A stretch of DNA of 64,000 nucleotides, from assembly GCF_001999325.1 (NCBI RefSeq), contig NZ_MVAR01000031.1, positions 26,120 through 90,119 of the forward strand. The letters are read 5' to 3'. Positions 19,090-28,239 of the stretch are shown here, one piece after another. The notes below the pieces were generated by a model. The model worked only from the letters and a program-made list of their open reading frames with translations. It did not search any database and was not told the origin of the DNA. Both the position numbers and the translations under genes were made by a program. The DNA is from Thioalkalivibrio versutus (GTDB taxonomy: Bacteria > Pseudomonadota > Gammaproteobacteria > Ectothiorhodospirales > Ectothiorhodospiraceae). The number at the start of each line of letters is the position of its first letter. Position 1 is the stretch's first letter.

Positions 19090-19476
19090 TTACGTTTTCG
19101 GGTCGTCGCCGCCCCGGTTGTTGTCGTCAAGCAACCCGGCCAGTCCGGCAAAGGGGTTGTGGGTAGCCGAGGAGGTGCTCGCCGTATTCCCGCTGCCCGG
19201 AGTGGCGTCGGTGTAGCGCTGGTGTTCATTGTCGTGGCAGTACAGGCACAGCAGCTCCCAGTTGCTGCCGTCGGATGGATTGTTGTCGTGGTTGTGGTCG
19301 CGGTGGTGCACGGTTAGCTCGCGCAGATTGACGCGGGTGAATTCGCGCCCGCAGCGGCCGCATACCCACGGATACATCTTCAACGCTTGCTCGCGGTAGC
19401 CCTGTTCCCGTTCCGCCTGGTCGCGGCGGCTGCGGGCAACCAGGTCGTCGAGGCGGTTGGGGGTCGAGTGGCTCAT
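19090..19476 (-). CDS. yajD: YajD-like HNH nuclease
   Basis: 128 residues. Zinc/HNH motif: CGRCG (about 39-43), LTVHHRDHNHDNNPSDGSNW, and CLYCHDNEHQRY. The N-terminus (LDDLVARSRRDQAEREQGYREQALKMYPWVCGRC) matches the YajD family of small HNH proteins. The C-terminal 35 residues are low-complexity (TPGSGNTASTSS, then a DDNNRGGDDPKT end). Cytoplasmic; biological role unknown. Confidence 0.85.
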   Translation of the reverse strand: MSHSTPNRLDDLVARSRRDQAEREQGYREQALKMYPWVCGRCGREFTRVNLRELTVHHRDHNHDNNPSDGSNWELLCLYCHDNEHQRYTDATPGSGNTASTSSATHNPFAGLAGLLDDNNRGGDDPKT

Positions 19477-19546
19477 AGGGCGTTCTCCGAAGGTTGGCTG
19501 GGTCCACCGTAGCGCCAGCGCGCGGTGGTGGCCAGAGAAACCCGAG

Positions 19547-20581
19547 TCAGTGCTTTTCGCGCAGGTACTGCGCCAGGGCGTCGGGCGAGCGTTCGTGGCC
19601 CGAGGGGAGGCTTCCCTCGGGGTCCCGCAGCCAGGCGGCGATGTCGTCGAACGTGGTCTCGGCCCCGGTATACCGGGTCAGCATGTGATAGCCCTCGGGG
19701 TAGAGCGCGGCCCGATGGTCATCGGATCCCTGGGCGGTCAGGGCCTCCAGCAGGCGCGCCAGGGGCAAGGATGGCACCAGATCGTCGCGCGCTCCGTACA
19801 GCGTCAGGCTCGGTGGGGGCAGAGCCGGGCCCGCCTCCAGCGCGTGGGTCATCAGGGTGGTCAGGCCGTCCAGGGCATCGATGCGGGCATCACGCAACAC
19901 CAGCGGGTCGTCACGCATCTGTTGTAGCACCGCGGGATCATCGGTGGGATGGATGTCGAGGTCAGCGGCCATCTCGCCGTCCAGGCGCCAGCCGGGCGCC
20001 AGGCGCGCCCCGAGCCACAGGCCGAAGCGCTGATACCAGGGCATGTCGCCACGGCTCCAGACCGCCGGGGCGATCAGGACCGTGCCGGCGACCCGGGGCG
20101 ATGCAGTGGCGGAATCGGTCGTTTCCTCCATGGCCAGAAGCGCGACAGCGCCGCCCATGCTCTTGCCGATGAGGTAGGGCGTCTGGTCGGGGTAGCGCTC
20201 TTGCAGCAGCCGGAGTGCGGTGCGGGCGTCCTCGGCCAGCAGTCGGTGACCGGACCAGTAGCCGGCGTTGCGCGTGGCTCCGAAGCCGCGCTGGTCATAG
20301 GCATACACCGCATTGGCGTGCCCGGCCAGCGCCTCGCCCAGCGCCTGCATGCTGCCACCGTGGTCGTTGAAGCCGTGCAGGGCCAGCACAACCCGCTCGG
20401 GGGTGTCCGGCCCCCAGCGGTGCAGCGGCAGCCGGTCGCCATCCGCCGTGTGGATCACCTCGGAGGCGATCAGCGGGGTGCGGGTCTCGTCACCGGACGG
20501 GCTGGGTACCGTCCCGGCACAGCCGGCGAGCGATAGCGCGAGTGTCGGCGCCAGCAGACGCAAGGCCCTGCTAACGAGCAT
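19547..20581 (-). CDS. Lipoprotein alpha/beta hydrolase, monoacylglycerol-lipase-like
   Basis: 344 residues. Lipobox LSLAGC with C21 as the acylation site, so probably membrane anchored. Oxyanion/HG motif ALHGFNDHGGS, nucleophile elbow GKSMGG (S141), acid YGARDDLVP and histidine EGYHML form the expected triad. The Met at 20581 overlaps the 3' end of the upstream Gcr-like gene by 11 bp, so the two genes form an operon. Substrate unknown. Confidence 0.85.
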   Translation of the reverse strand: MLVSRALRLLAPTLALSLAGCAGTVPSPSGDETRTPLIASEVIHTADGDRLPLHRWGPDTPERVVLALHGFNDHGGSMQALGEALAGHANAVYAYDQRGFGATRNAGYWSGHRLLAEDARTALRLLQERYPDQTPYLIGKSMGGAVALLAMEETTDSATASPRVAGTVLIAPAVWSRGDMPWYQRFGLWLGARLAPGWRLDGEMAADLDIHPTDDPAVLQQMRDDPLVLRDARIDALDGLTTLMTHALEAGPALPPPSLTLYGARDDLVPSLPLARLLEALTAQGSDDHRAALYPEGYHMLTRYTGAETTFDDIAAWLRDPEGSLPSGHERSPDALAQYLREKH

Positions 20582-22592
20582 CGGACTCGTCGTCGCCTCC
20601 GTTGGTCGTGGTCTGCGCGCCGGGCGGGAACAGGAATTCGCCCGGACGTTCGCGCAGGTGGCGACCATAGGCGCGAACGACGCGGCCAAAGGTCCCGATG
20701 CGCACGCCACGGGCGCGCAGCGCAACGTACAGCGCGAGCCCGAAGCTGACCCACAGGTTGACTGCCCCGATCAGCAGCACGAACACCAGAAACAGGACGA
20801 ACATGCCCAGCCCGGGCGCTTCGCTGGCGGTGACATAGCCGAGGTTGGCCGAGGCAAAGGCGACGTGCTGGATGTCCAGTGGCAGGTTCAGCAGGTAGCC
20901 GACATATCCGGTCACTCCCAAAAGCACGCCGAACAGGAAGTTGCCGATCAGTGCACCGTAGTTGTGGCCGATCCAGTCGGCCAGGCGGTGGCGCGCCCCG
21001 GTCGGCAGCAACCGGCGCAGCAGCGGATGCTCGCGCAGGCGGCCGGGCAGGTCGAGGTAGGCGCAGCGGTTGTCGAAGAAGCCCGCAATCAGGCCGGAGA
21101 CGAACAGCCAGACCCCGGCGATCGCGGCAAAGAATAGCGCCAGGCCCATGATCGGGTGCAGCCCGTCCACCAGGTAGTCGACCTCGCGACCGGACAGGAC
21201 CGGAGCGTTGAACAGACCCGCCGCAAACAGACCGATCAGGATGGCGGTCGGCAGCGCGATGCCCACGTTGCCGAGTACGGCGGCGAACTGCGAACGGCCC
21301 ACCCGCATCAGGAGATCTGCCATGGTTCGTGGATCGGCTGTGCCGCGTTCGCTTTCTTCGATGGCGGCGGCCAGACGCGCGGCGGTCATTGCCGGCTGCT
21401 TGGTGGCCACGGTGAAATGCAGGATGTGGATCAGCACAAAGCCGAGGCCGTAGTTCAGGCTCACCCACAGGGTGTTGACCGCGTGGGACAGTCCCAGGGA
21501 TTCGATCTGGATTTTGATCAGGGCCATGACCGCGATGATCAGCCCGGCGCCGGCTCCGGAGCGCAGCATCTGGAAGTATTCGCCGCGCGACTGCGTGATG
21601 TAGTGCTCGCCGGTGTCGCTGACTTGCTGGGTGATGCTGCGCGAGACCAGCTTGATGTTGTCCTGCCACAGCGCGCGTACGCCGTGCTGGCGGGCGCTGA
21701 TGGTGATGAGTTCGCGGAACACCCCGACCGAGGCCGCGCGCGTGTCGCGGTCCGCGTCCGGCTCCAGCAGGTCCAGTAGCTTGTGAATGCGGCCGAGGGT
21801 CTGGTCCAGACGTTCCAGAAGGTGGGTGAGCGACAGGCTGTTGCCATGGGTGATGGCCAGCTGGCGCAGGCGCGCGATCTGCTCGCTGCACTGCTCCAGA
21901 AGCACCCGCGCGTGGCGGTCGTCCATGCGTTCGCGGTTGGGGTCCTCCAGGGTGGCGCGGTAGTCACGCACGTAGGCGGAGATCTCGCGCTCCTGGGCGA
22001 CAAAGGCCGAGTTGTGCTCGGCGATCGATGGGTCCAGGCGCAGCAGTTCCGGCTCCAGCTCCTCCGCGGCCACCCAGATCGACAGCATCTCCAGGGCGTA
22101 GAGGATTTCTTCGCGTGCCCGTTGCAGGACCCCGGGGTGTTCCCCGGTCAGGCAGCCCAGGGCCTCCAGCAGGCGCCACCAGGCATCGTCCGGCAGGGCC
22201 GCAACCCAGGCGGCGTCATCGGTCTGGTGAAACACGTGATAAAGCACGTCTTTCAGGTCGCGCCGGTCCATCGGGCGCGGATTGATCCGCTCGTAGATCA
22301 GCTCCGCGGCCTCGCGGAAGAAACCCTTGCGCGAGAACAGCCCGATCCCGGTGTACAGCGTCAGGTGCCGGGCGTCCTCCAGCCCGTCCTCCAGGCGCTC
22401 ACGCAGCCGGTCCTGCAGGCGCGGGTTCTCGCCCAGGGCGAGGGTTAACTGCTCAATACGGGAGATCACCGGCGCGACATTGCGCGGGTCCTCCGGGCGC
22501 AGCCAGTCCACGAGCTGGCGCAGGGTCTCGGCCAGATCGAGATCGGCGTCTTCCACGCTGGCGAGGAGGTGTTCCGCATCCTTCTTCGGCAT
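20571..22592 (-). CDS. Gcr-type "site-specific recombinase" family membrane protein
   Basis: 673 residues of the COG4389 family. Residues 1-330 are soluble and helical; about 340-640 contain several membrane helices (VNTLWVSLNYGLGFVLIHIL, AVLGNVGIALPTAILIGLFA, IMGLALFFAAIAGVWLFVSG, AYLDLPGRLREHPLLRRLLP loop, MFVLFLVFVLLIGAVNLWVS). The family was named from a Neisseria recombination study, but the sequence shows no recombinase catalytic motif and looks like an integral membrane protein. Co-transcribed with the downstream lipoprotein hydrolase. Confidence 0.8.
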   Translation of the reverse strand: MPKKDAEHLLASVEDADLDLAETLRQLVDWLRPEDPRNVAPVISRIEQLTLALGENPRLQDRLRERLEDGLEDARHLTLYTGIGLFSRKGFFREAAELIYERINPRPMDRRDLKDVLYHVFHQTDDAAWVAALPDDAWWRLLEALGCLTGEHPGVLQRAREEILYALEMLSIWVAAEELEPELLRLDPSIAEHNSAFVAQEREISAYVRDYRATLEDPNRERMDDRHARVLLEQCSEQIARLRQLAITHGNSLSLTHLLERLDQTLGRIHKLLDLLEPDADRDTRAASVGVFRELITISARQHGVRALWQDNIKLVSRSITQQVSDTGEHYITQSRGEYFQMLRSGAGAGLIIAVMALIKIQIESLGLSHAVNTLWVSLNYGLGFVLIHILHFTVATKQPAMTAARLAAAIEESERGTADPRTMADLLMRVGRSQFAAVLGNVGIALPTAILIGLFAAGLFNAPVLSGREVDYLVDGLHPIMGLALFFAAIAGVWLFVSGLIAGFFDNRCAYLDLPGRLREHPLLRRLLPTGARHRLADWIGHNYGALIGNFLFGVLLGVTGYVGYLLNLPLDIQHVAFASANLGYVTASEAPGLGMFVLFLVFVLLIGAVNLWVSFGLALYVALRARGVRIGTFGRVVRAYGRHLRERPGEFLFPPGAQTTTNGGDDESDAR

Positions 22593-22858
22593 GACAATCC
22601 CTGTGGCTGCGGGGTTGGCGTTGCATTATACGAGCGTCTTCCCGGGACGTGTGGCCGCCCGAAGGCCGGCCCGTGAAGGCACTCAACGTTGAGCTTGGGG
22701 CGCGCTGCGTTCACAATACGTCCTCCAATTCTCCCGCGTGTGCACGCGAGCCCGCCCATTTCGGGGCGGCTTGCATGAGGCGTGCGCGGATTCCCGCGCG
22801 GGTTCGGGCCGCGACGTGCGGGAACCATGGGCCGCAGGCCCTGGCCCAGAGCGAATCG

Positions 22859-23473
22859 ATGATCCAGCTGCGCACCTACGTCTACATGGATTCCCTCCAG
22901 CCGCAGCTGGCGGAATACATGGCTACGGTCTCCCAGGGCTTCCTGCCCGTTCCGGGAGACTCCTGCCTGTGGGTGGAAGTGTCCCCGGGGATGGCGGTGC
23001 ACCGCCTGACCGACGTCGCACTCAAGGCGACCAACGTGCACCTCGCGCAGCAGGTGGTGGAGCGCGAATTCGGCTCCATGGTGATCCACCACCGCGACCA
23101 GAGCGATGTGCAGGAGGCCGGCCGCGTGCTGCTGGCACGCCTGGGCGCCAGCCAGGACGATCGCCAGCCCTGCCGCATCCCGTGGCAGGAGACCATCCGC
23201 GGGATGACCCCGGATCACACCGTGCTGATCAACCGCCAGAACCGTCGCGGCAACATGATCCTGCCGGAACAGAGCATGTTCATCCTCGAGGCGGAGCCGG
23301 CGGGGTACATCATCTATGCCGCGAACCAGGCCCTGAAGGCCGCCAACGTCTCGCTGATCGACGTGCGTGCGGTGGGGGCCTTTGGCCGACTGACCCTGGC
23401 CGGCAGAGAGGGCGATGTGGACGAGGCCGCGCGCGCGGCGATCCACGCGCTGCACAACCCCGCCGGGACCTGA
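22859..23473 (+). CDS. csoS1D: Alpha-carboxysome shell protein CsoS1D (tandem BMC)
   Basis: 204 residues with two BMC domains. Recognisable CsoS1D segments: [55 protein letters not shown], then [32 protein letters not shown] and [19 protein letters not shown]. The Glu-Arg pair that gates the pore in characterised CsoS1D is present (VVEREFGS). CsoS1D forms stacked pseudohexamers that may pass metabolites through the carboxysome shell. No other cso or cbb gene is in the window. An upstream in-frame extension to 22649 exists, so a longer N-terminus is possible. Confidence 0.88.
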   Translation: MIQLRTYVYMDSLQPQLAEYMATVSQGFLPVPGDSCLWVEVSPGMAVHRLTDVALKATNVHLAQQVVEREFGSMVIHHRDQSDVQEAGRVLLARLGASQDDRQPCRIPWQETIRGMTPDHTVLINRQNRRGNMILPEQSMFILEAEPAGYIIYAANQALKAANVSLIDVRAVGAFGRLTLAGREGDVDEAARAAIHALHNPAGT

Positions 23474-23474
23474 G

Positions 23475-24047
23475 ATGCATCGCGCCCAGCTGCTGGACCT
23501 GCTCGCCCGACACCAGACGACCTTCATCGAGGAGGCCGGCTACGTCCGCCGCGCCCTGGAGTTCGTCAGCGAGCACCCGGACTGCTTCCACTGCGATCTC
23601 CTGCCCGCGCATGTAACCGGTTCCGCCTGGGTGGTCAGCCCCGATCGTGAGCAGGCCCTGTTGCTGCTGCACGGCAAGCACCACCGCTGGTTCCAGCCCG
23701 GCGGGCATGCCGACGGCCAGGCCGACATCCTGCAGGTGGCGCTGCGCGAGACCCACGAAGAGACTGGCCTCGCCCCCGAGCAGATCCGCCTGGTGGAAGA
23801 GGATGTCTTCGATCTCGACATCCACACCATCCCGGCCAGCCCGCATTTCCCGATGCACGAGCACATCGACGTGCGCTTCCTGCTGGAGATCGACGACCGC
23901 CTGCCGGTGCCCGGCAGCGACGAGTCGAACGACATCCTCTGGGTGCCGCTGCAGCACGTCTCGCGCTACAACAACTGCCGTTCCCTCTGGCGCATGGTGG
24001 AGAAGACCCGACGCCTGCGTACCTACCAGCACACCCACCTGCGCTGA
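23475..24047 (+). CDS. Nudix hydrolase
   Basis: 190 residues. Nudix box at residues 77-99: GHADGQADILQVAL followed by RETHEETGL, with the core REUXEE intact; the usual Glu seven residues before the Arg is Ala. A second half includes HEHIDVRFLLEI and WVPLQHVSRYN. It starts 1 bp after the csoS1D stop, so the two are coupled. A nucleotide-diphosphate substrate is expected, but which one is not evident. Confidence 0.85.
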   Translation: MHRAQLLDLLARHQTTFIEEAGYVRRALEFVSEHPDCFHCDLLPAHVTGSAWVVSPDREQALLLLHGKHHRWFQPGGHADGQADILQVALRETHEETGLAPEQIRLVEEDVFDLDIHTIPASPHFPMHEHIDVRFLLEIDDRLPVPGSDESNDILWVPLQHVSRYNNCRSLWRMVEKTRRLRTYQHTHLR

Positions 24048-24125
24048 TCCTGCCCCGGCTTCGGCGCCTCCGTGCGCCGTTCCCGCGAACGCGAGTGGGC
24101 GCTATAGTCGCGGTCGGTTCCCTTG

Positions 24126-25415
24126 ATGGATGCCCGCGTGTCGATACGATCCCTGCCGCGTTTGGCCTTGCTGCTGTCTCTGCTTCTGCTGCTTCCGCCA
24201 GCGGGTGCCGGCGAGGTGGAATCGCACACCGTCACGGTGACCGATCCCGCTGGCGTGGACCTGGAGGTCACCGTGTACCCGGCCGCCGGCGATCGAGTCT
24301 ACCTCTGGCTGCTGCCACAGGCGGGCGAACACGCCAACCATGCGCGCCTCGGCCGCGAGCTTGCTGCGATGGGTGTCGAGGTCTGGCAGGTCGATCTGCT
24401 GGATGCCCATTTCCTCCCGCGCACCAACGAGAGCATGCGCAGCCTGGATGGCGTCAGCGTAGCGGCGCTACTGCGCGCGGCGCACGAGCAGACCGGCAAG
24501 CAGGTGATGCTGGTGGCCTCGGGCCGCCCGGCGATCACCGCCCTGCGCGGCATGCGTCAGTGGCAGGAGGACGGCCCCGAAGAGGCTTACGTACTCGGTG
24601 CGGCGCTAGCCTTCCCCAACCTGATGGTCGACACGCCGGTGGCGGGTGCCCCCGCCGAGTTCGTCGATGTGGTGCGCGCCACCAGTCTGCCGGTCTTCCT
24701 GCTGCAGCCCACCCAGGGCGTCTATCGCTGGCACCTGGACGACATCCTGGCCGACCTGCGCCGTGGTGGTAGTGCCGTGTTCGTGCAGACGGTCCCGCAT
24801 GTGCGCGACTTTTATTACCTGCGCCGTTCCGATCCCGAGCCGGAGGAACAGGCCGCGGCCGAGCGCCTGCCTGCGCAACTGCTGCAGGCAGGCCGGCTAC
24901 TGGCCAGCGTCCCGCGCCCGCTGGCGGCCGCGCCGCTGCCGGAGGCCATCCGTGCGATCGAAGTCGGCCGCGGGCTGGTGGAGCGTGATCGTCCACGGCC
25001 GGTCGCGGACTTCACGCTGACCGATCACCTGGGTGACGAGCAGTCGCTGTCCGATTACGACGGCCAGGTGGTGCTGCTGAATTTCTGGGCCAGCTGGTGT
25101 CCGCCCTGCGTGCACGAGATCCCGTCGATGAACCGCATGGCCGAGACCCTGGGCGAGGGCTTCGCCATCGTATCGGTCAATTATCAGGAAAGCGCCGAGC
25201 ACATCACGGCCTTCATGCAAGAGGTGCAGGTGGATTTCCCGGTCCTGATGGACTTCGACGGACGAGTAGCTGCCGACTGGCGCGTTTTTGCCTTCCCCAG
25301 TTCGTTCATTCTCGACCGTGACGGCCGCGTCCGCTATTCGGTCAACAGCGCCATCGAATGGGACGACCCCGACGTCATTGCCACCGTCGAGGCCCTGATG
25401 GCGGAGCCGAAGTAG
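24126..25415 (+). CDS. Exported alpha/beta-hydrolase-like (DUF3530) domain fused to TlpA thioredoxin
   Basis: 429 residues. Signal peptide LPRLALLLSLLLLLPPAGAG. Residues about 25-270 look like the DUF3530 alpha/beta-hydrolase-like fold (VYLWLLPQAGEHANHARL, VMLVASGRPAITALRGM), though I see no clear nucleophile serine elbow. Residues about 295-429 are a TlpA/ResA-type thioredoxin with WASWCPPCVHEIPSMNRM (C325 and C328) and FPSSFILDRDGRVRY. Expected to be a periplasmic thiol reductant. It is paralogous to the gene at 33803-35107, on the other side of the pga operon. A TTG one codon upstream and a GTG at 24138 are alternative starts. Confidence 0.8.
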   Translation: MDARVSIRSLPRLALLLSLLLLLPPAGAGEVESHTVTVTDPAGVDLEVTVYPAAGDRVYLWLLPQAGEHANHARLGRELAAMGVEVWQVDLLDAHFLPRTNESMRSLDGVSVAALLRAAHEQTGKQVMLVASGRPAITALRGMRQWQEDGPEEAYVLGAALAFPNLMVDTPVAGAPAEFVDVVRATSLPVFLLQPTQGVYRWHLDDILADLRRGGSAVFVQTVPHVRDFYYLRRSDPEPEEQAAAERLPAQLLQAGRLLASVPRPLAAAPLPEAIRAIEVGRGLVERDRPRPVADFTLTDHLGDEQSLSDYDGQVVLLNFWASWCPPCVHEIPSMNRMAETLGEGFAIVSVNYQESAEHITAFMQEVQVDFPVLMDFDGRVAADWRVFAFPSSFILDRDGRVRYSVNSAIEWDDPDVIATVEALMAEPK

Positions 25416-25459
25416 CTGATTCGCTGCCTGGCGGAGTCACCGCCGATTCGCCACCCATT

Positions 25460-25541
25460 CCGTCCTTGCGAGCACCGCGAAGTAATCGGGTGGGGCTGTG
25501 CCCTGGTCTGGCCGAGGGCTTCGCTGCGCTTGCAACGACGA
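25460..25541. repeat. Imperfect palindromic intergenic repeat
   Basis: CGTCCTTGCGAGCACCGCGAAGTAATC and, further on, GGCTTCGCTGCGCTTGCAACGACG form an imperfect inverted pair. Half-copies of the same motif occur at 32182-32213 (ATTGCTTCGCAGCGCTCGC) and 38557-38581 (CATTGCGATCGCAGCGAAGC). It looks like a dispersed intergenic repeat family. Confidence 0.55.
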
Positions 25542-25559
25542 GGCAGGCGTCCTCTCGGG

Positions 25560-25659
25560 TTAGCCGTCGGTCTCGCCCTCGACCGTGGTCAGGCCGAAGG
25601 CGTGCCACATCTGCATGCCGCCGCGGTACCACTTGAGGCGCTCGGCCGGGTAGCCGAGG
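25560..25659 (-). pseudogene. Remnant of rhodanese 3' end (left direct repeat)
   Basis: The last 33 or so codons of a rhodanese-like gene, reading LGYPAERLKWYRGGMQMWH and on to a TAA stop at 25560-25562. Bases 25569-25659 match 32238-32328 inside the intact rhodanese gene with one mismatch in 91 bp; upstream (25660 onward) the match ends sharply. This is not a gene but a duplicated 3' end that, with its partner, brackets the pga operon. Confidence 0.85.
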
Positions 25660-25761
25660 AGGCCCCCGAATCGGCTTCCGGAAGGATTGTTAATATCCGG
25701 TCTCCTGCATGTTGTATGTGATAGCCTTCACAAAAATGAAAGGTCGCGGGTTAGGGGGCTG

Positions 25762-28239
25762 ATGGACAGGGGAGTGGAGTATGACCGGGCGCGCATGCCC
25801 AGGGTCTTTGTCGGGAAGTGGGCACGGGTCACTTGCGGCGTTGTGCTGCCATGGATCCTGTCGGTCCCCGGCTACGCTGCAACTCTGGACCAGGAGCGCG
25901 AACAGGCCGTTGCACTTGCCCAGGAAGGACGGGTGTTCGAGGCCGCCGAGCGCTTGCGTGCGCTGGAGGCCCGCTCCCCGAATCAGCCCCGCCTGCAAGC
26001 GGACCTGATTGTTGTGTTGCGTCTGGTCGGGGATAACGCGGCGATCGTCTCTCGAACCCAGGACCTCGATCCCGAGTCCGTCCCGGACTATGCCCACATG
26101 AGCTGGGCCTTCGCCCTGCGTGACGAAGGCGAATTTGCGGCAGCGGCGGCTATCCTGCGCGACTCTAGGAAAAGGCTGGGTAGTTCCGCGCAGATCCTTT
26201 TCGCCGTGGCCAGCGCCGAGGCAGGTGATGCAGCAACGGCGCGCCAGGCCCTTGCGGAAATCGACCCCTTGCCCGAATCGGTTCAGGAGCTGGCTCTGAT
26301 GGCGTATGGCTTGCGCCAGTCGGATACACCGCGTCAGGCCCTGGCAATGGCCAATCGTGCGCGCGCCCGCGATCCGCAGCATCCTCTGGCTTTTCAGGAG
26401 CAGACACTGGCCTTGTGGACGCTTGGGGCCAGCAACCGGGCGTTTGCCGCGATGCAGGAACGCCCGGACCTGTTCGAGGTCGATGTTCGCTATCAGGCCG
26501 AGGCGGATGCGATCGCGGCGGATATCCGGCAGGCACTGGATATCCGCTCCAAGCTGGAGGCCGAAGGCCGCCACGAAGAGCGGGACCGGGAGCTGAATCG
26601 GGTCCTGGCCAGCGCGGACGAATTTCTTTCGCGCATCCCGGAGGCGCATCCGCAGCATTTGCGGGTCCGTTTCGATCGAATCGCCTTGTTGCGGGAACTC
26701 GAGCGAATGCCGGAGACGGTTGCGGCGTTCGAGGCACTACCGGAGCGCACAATCGCCCCGGCCTATGTGCGTCGAGCGGCGGCCGATGCCTACCTGGCTG
26801 AAGAGCAGCCCGAAACGGCCCTGCCCCTGTACGAGTCCCTGGTTCCGGAGGACGAGCCGCCGGAGGTCTCGTTGCTGCTGGACCTCTATTACACGCACAT
26901 CGCGCTCGAGGAATATTCCGCGGCGGCGGATCTGCTTGAGCGCGCCCAGCGCCACACGCCGGTCTGGCTGGATATCGATCCGGATCGTGATCCGATCCCC
27001 AACTGGGAGCGGGTCGACGTCGATCAGCTTCGGGTGTATGACGCGGCCTATCGCCAGGATCTCGATCGAGCCTGGGAACGCAGTGGAGAACTGGTCCGCC
27101 AGGCTCCGGCCCACGCCGGCCTGCGGAACACCCAGGCGCGCATGGCTCGCTGGCGCGGCTGGCCGGCGCGCTCGCGGGACATCACCGAAGTGGCGGAGCG
27201 CTGGGCGCCCGATGCACGGGATACGCGACTCAATCGGGCGGAGAATGCGCGCGACCTGGGCGAGCACGACACCTGGGTCCGGGAAGTCGAGTCCCTGCGG
27301 GCCGATTATCCCCGCAGTACGGATGTTCAGCGCCTGTCCGAAGAGCTGGAAGACCGTGGCCGCCCCTCCATCGAGAGCGAGGTCGTTTTTGGCCGGACAT
27401 CGGGTGGCGAAGGGCTGGTAAGCGGTGATCGCGACCGGGAATGGCGTACCCGACTGAATTCGCCCTGGTCCGATCATCCACTTCGGGCCTTTCTGGAACA
27501 TCGCTACACCACGGCGTCATTCGGCGATATCGATGGACGCTATGACCGCATTGGTGCGGGCATCGAGTGGGACGCGCGGCGCCAGCAGGCCTGGTTGCGC
27601 TTCGATCGTGATCTCAAGGGGGATGCCAATCCCGGGATCGCGGCCGGATGGTCGCGGTGGCTCGGTGACCACTGGCGGATCGGCGTCGAAGCGGACAGCT
27701 ACTCGATGGAGACGCCCTTGCGGGCGATCGATGCGGGTCTGAAAGGCTGGTCGGCCTCGGCTTCCGTGGACTGGCGGGCCCACGAATCCCTTTCGGCGTA
27801 TGCCAACGTGGGCCTGTTGTCGATTGATGACGGCAATCGCCGGAGCTCGCTGGGCGGGGGCGTCACACGACGAGTGTATGCCAGTGCCCACCACACGACC
27901 GATGTGGGCGCCGATTTCTTTTTCCAGAACAACAGCCAGCCGGGCGGACCCTATTTCAACCCGGAGCAGTCGGCCAGCACCTCCGTTCGGGTGGACCACG
28001 ACTGGATTACCTGGCGTGACTACGACCGGGCCTTTACGCAACATTTTCACGCCGCGGTCGGTACGGGCTACCAGTCCGGGTTTGGCAGTGACCCGACGGT
28101 GGCGCTGCGCTACGAGCATCGCTGGGATCTGGATCGTCGCTGGTCCGTCGACTACGGCCTCGGCTGGGGTTCCACCACCTACGATGGTGACCGGGAAGAC
28201 CGGCTGTTCGGGCTTGTGCGCCTGCGAGGGACCTTCTGA
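25762..28239 (+). CDS. pgaA: Poly-beta-1,6-N-acetylglucosamine export porin PgaA
   Basis: 825 residues from the ATG at 25762 (preceded by TTAGGGGGCTG); an internal ATG at 25795 is possible. An N-terminal export signal with a long n-region ends ILSVPGYAATL. Residues about 50-550 are TPR-like helical repeats (AAAAILRDSRKRLGSS, LYYTHIALEEYSAAADLLE), and the last 300 or so form a beta-barrel with alternating aromatic strands (LRAFLEHRYTTASFG, RQQAWLRFDRDLKGD) ending LFGLVRLRGTF with a terminal Phe. PgaA carries the polymer across the outer membrane. The stop overlaps the pgaB start. Confidence 0.92.
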   Translation: MDRGVEYDRARMPRVFVGKWARVTCGVVLPWILSVPGYAATLDQEREQAVALAQEGRVFEAAERLRALEARSPNQPRLQADLIVVLRLVGDNAAIVSRTQDLDPESVPDYAHMSWAFALRDEGEFAAAAAILRDSRKRLGSSAQILFAVASAEAGDAATARQALAEIDPLPESVQELALMAYGLRQSDTPRQALAMANRARARDPQHPLAFQEQTLALWTLGASNRAFAAMQERPDLFEVDVRYQAEADAIAADIRQALDIRSKLEAEGRHEERDRELNRVLASADEFLSRIPEAHPQHLRVRFDRIALLRELERMPETVAAFEALPERTIAPAYVRRAAADAYLAEEQPETALPLYESLVPEDEPPEVSLLLDLYYTHIALEEYSAAADLLERAQRHTPVWLDIDPDRDPIPNWERVDVDQLRVYDAAYRQDLDRAWERSGELVRQAPAHAGLRNTQARMARWRGWPARSRDITEVAERWAPDARDTRLNRAENARDLGEHDTWVREVESLRADYPRSTDVQRLSEELEDRGRPSIESEVVFGRTSGGEGLVSGDRDREWRTRLNSPWSDHPLRAFLEHRYTTASFGDIDGRYDRIGAGIEWDARRQQAWLRFDRDLKGDANPGIAAGWSRWLGDHWRIGVEADSYSMETPLRAIDAGLKGWSASASVDWRAHESLSAYANVGLLSIDDGNRRSSLGGGVTRRVYASAHHTTDVGADFFFQNNSQPGGPYFNPEQSASTSVRVDHDWITWRDYDRAFTQHFHAAVGTGYQSGFGSDPTVALRYEHRWDLDRRWSVDYGLGWGSTTYDGDREDRLFGLVRLRGTF

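Noticed and set aside
20470..21891. 473-codon minus-strand frame in another phase of the Gcr-like gene
   Set aside because: Arg/Pro/His-rich out-of-phase translation of a clearly coding region.
25358..25636. Small genes between the thioredoxin fusion and pgaA
   Set aside because: The frames come from the duplicated rhodanese end and a palindromic repeat; no start or ribosome site is convincing.
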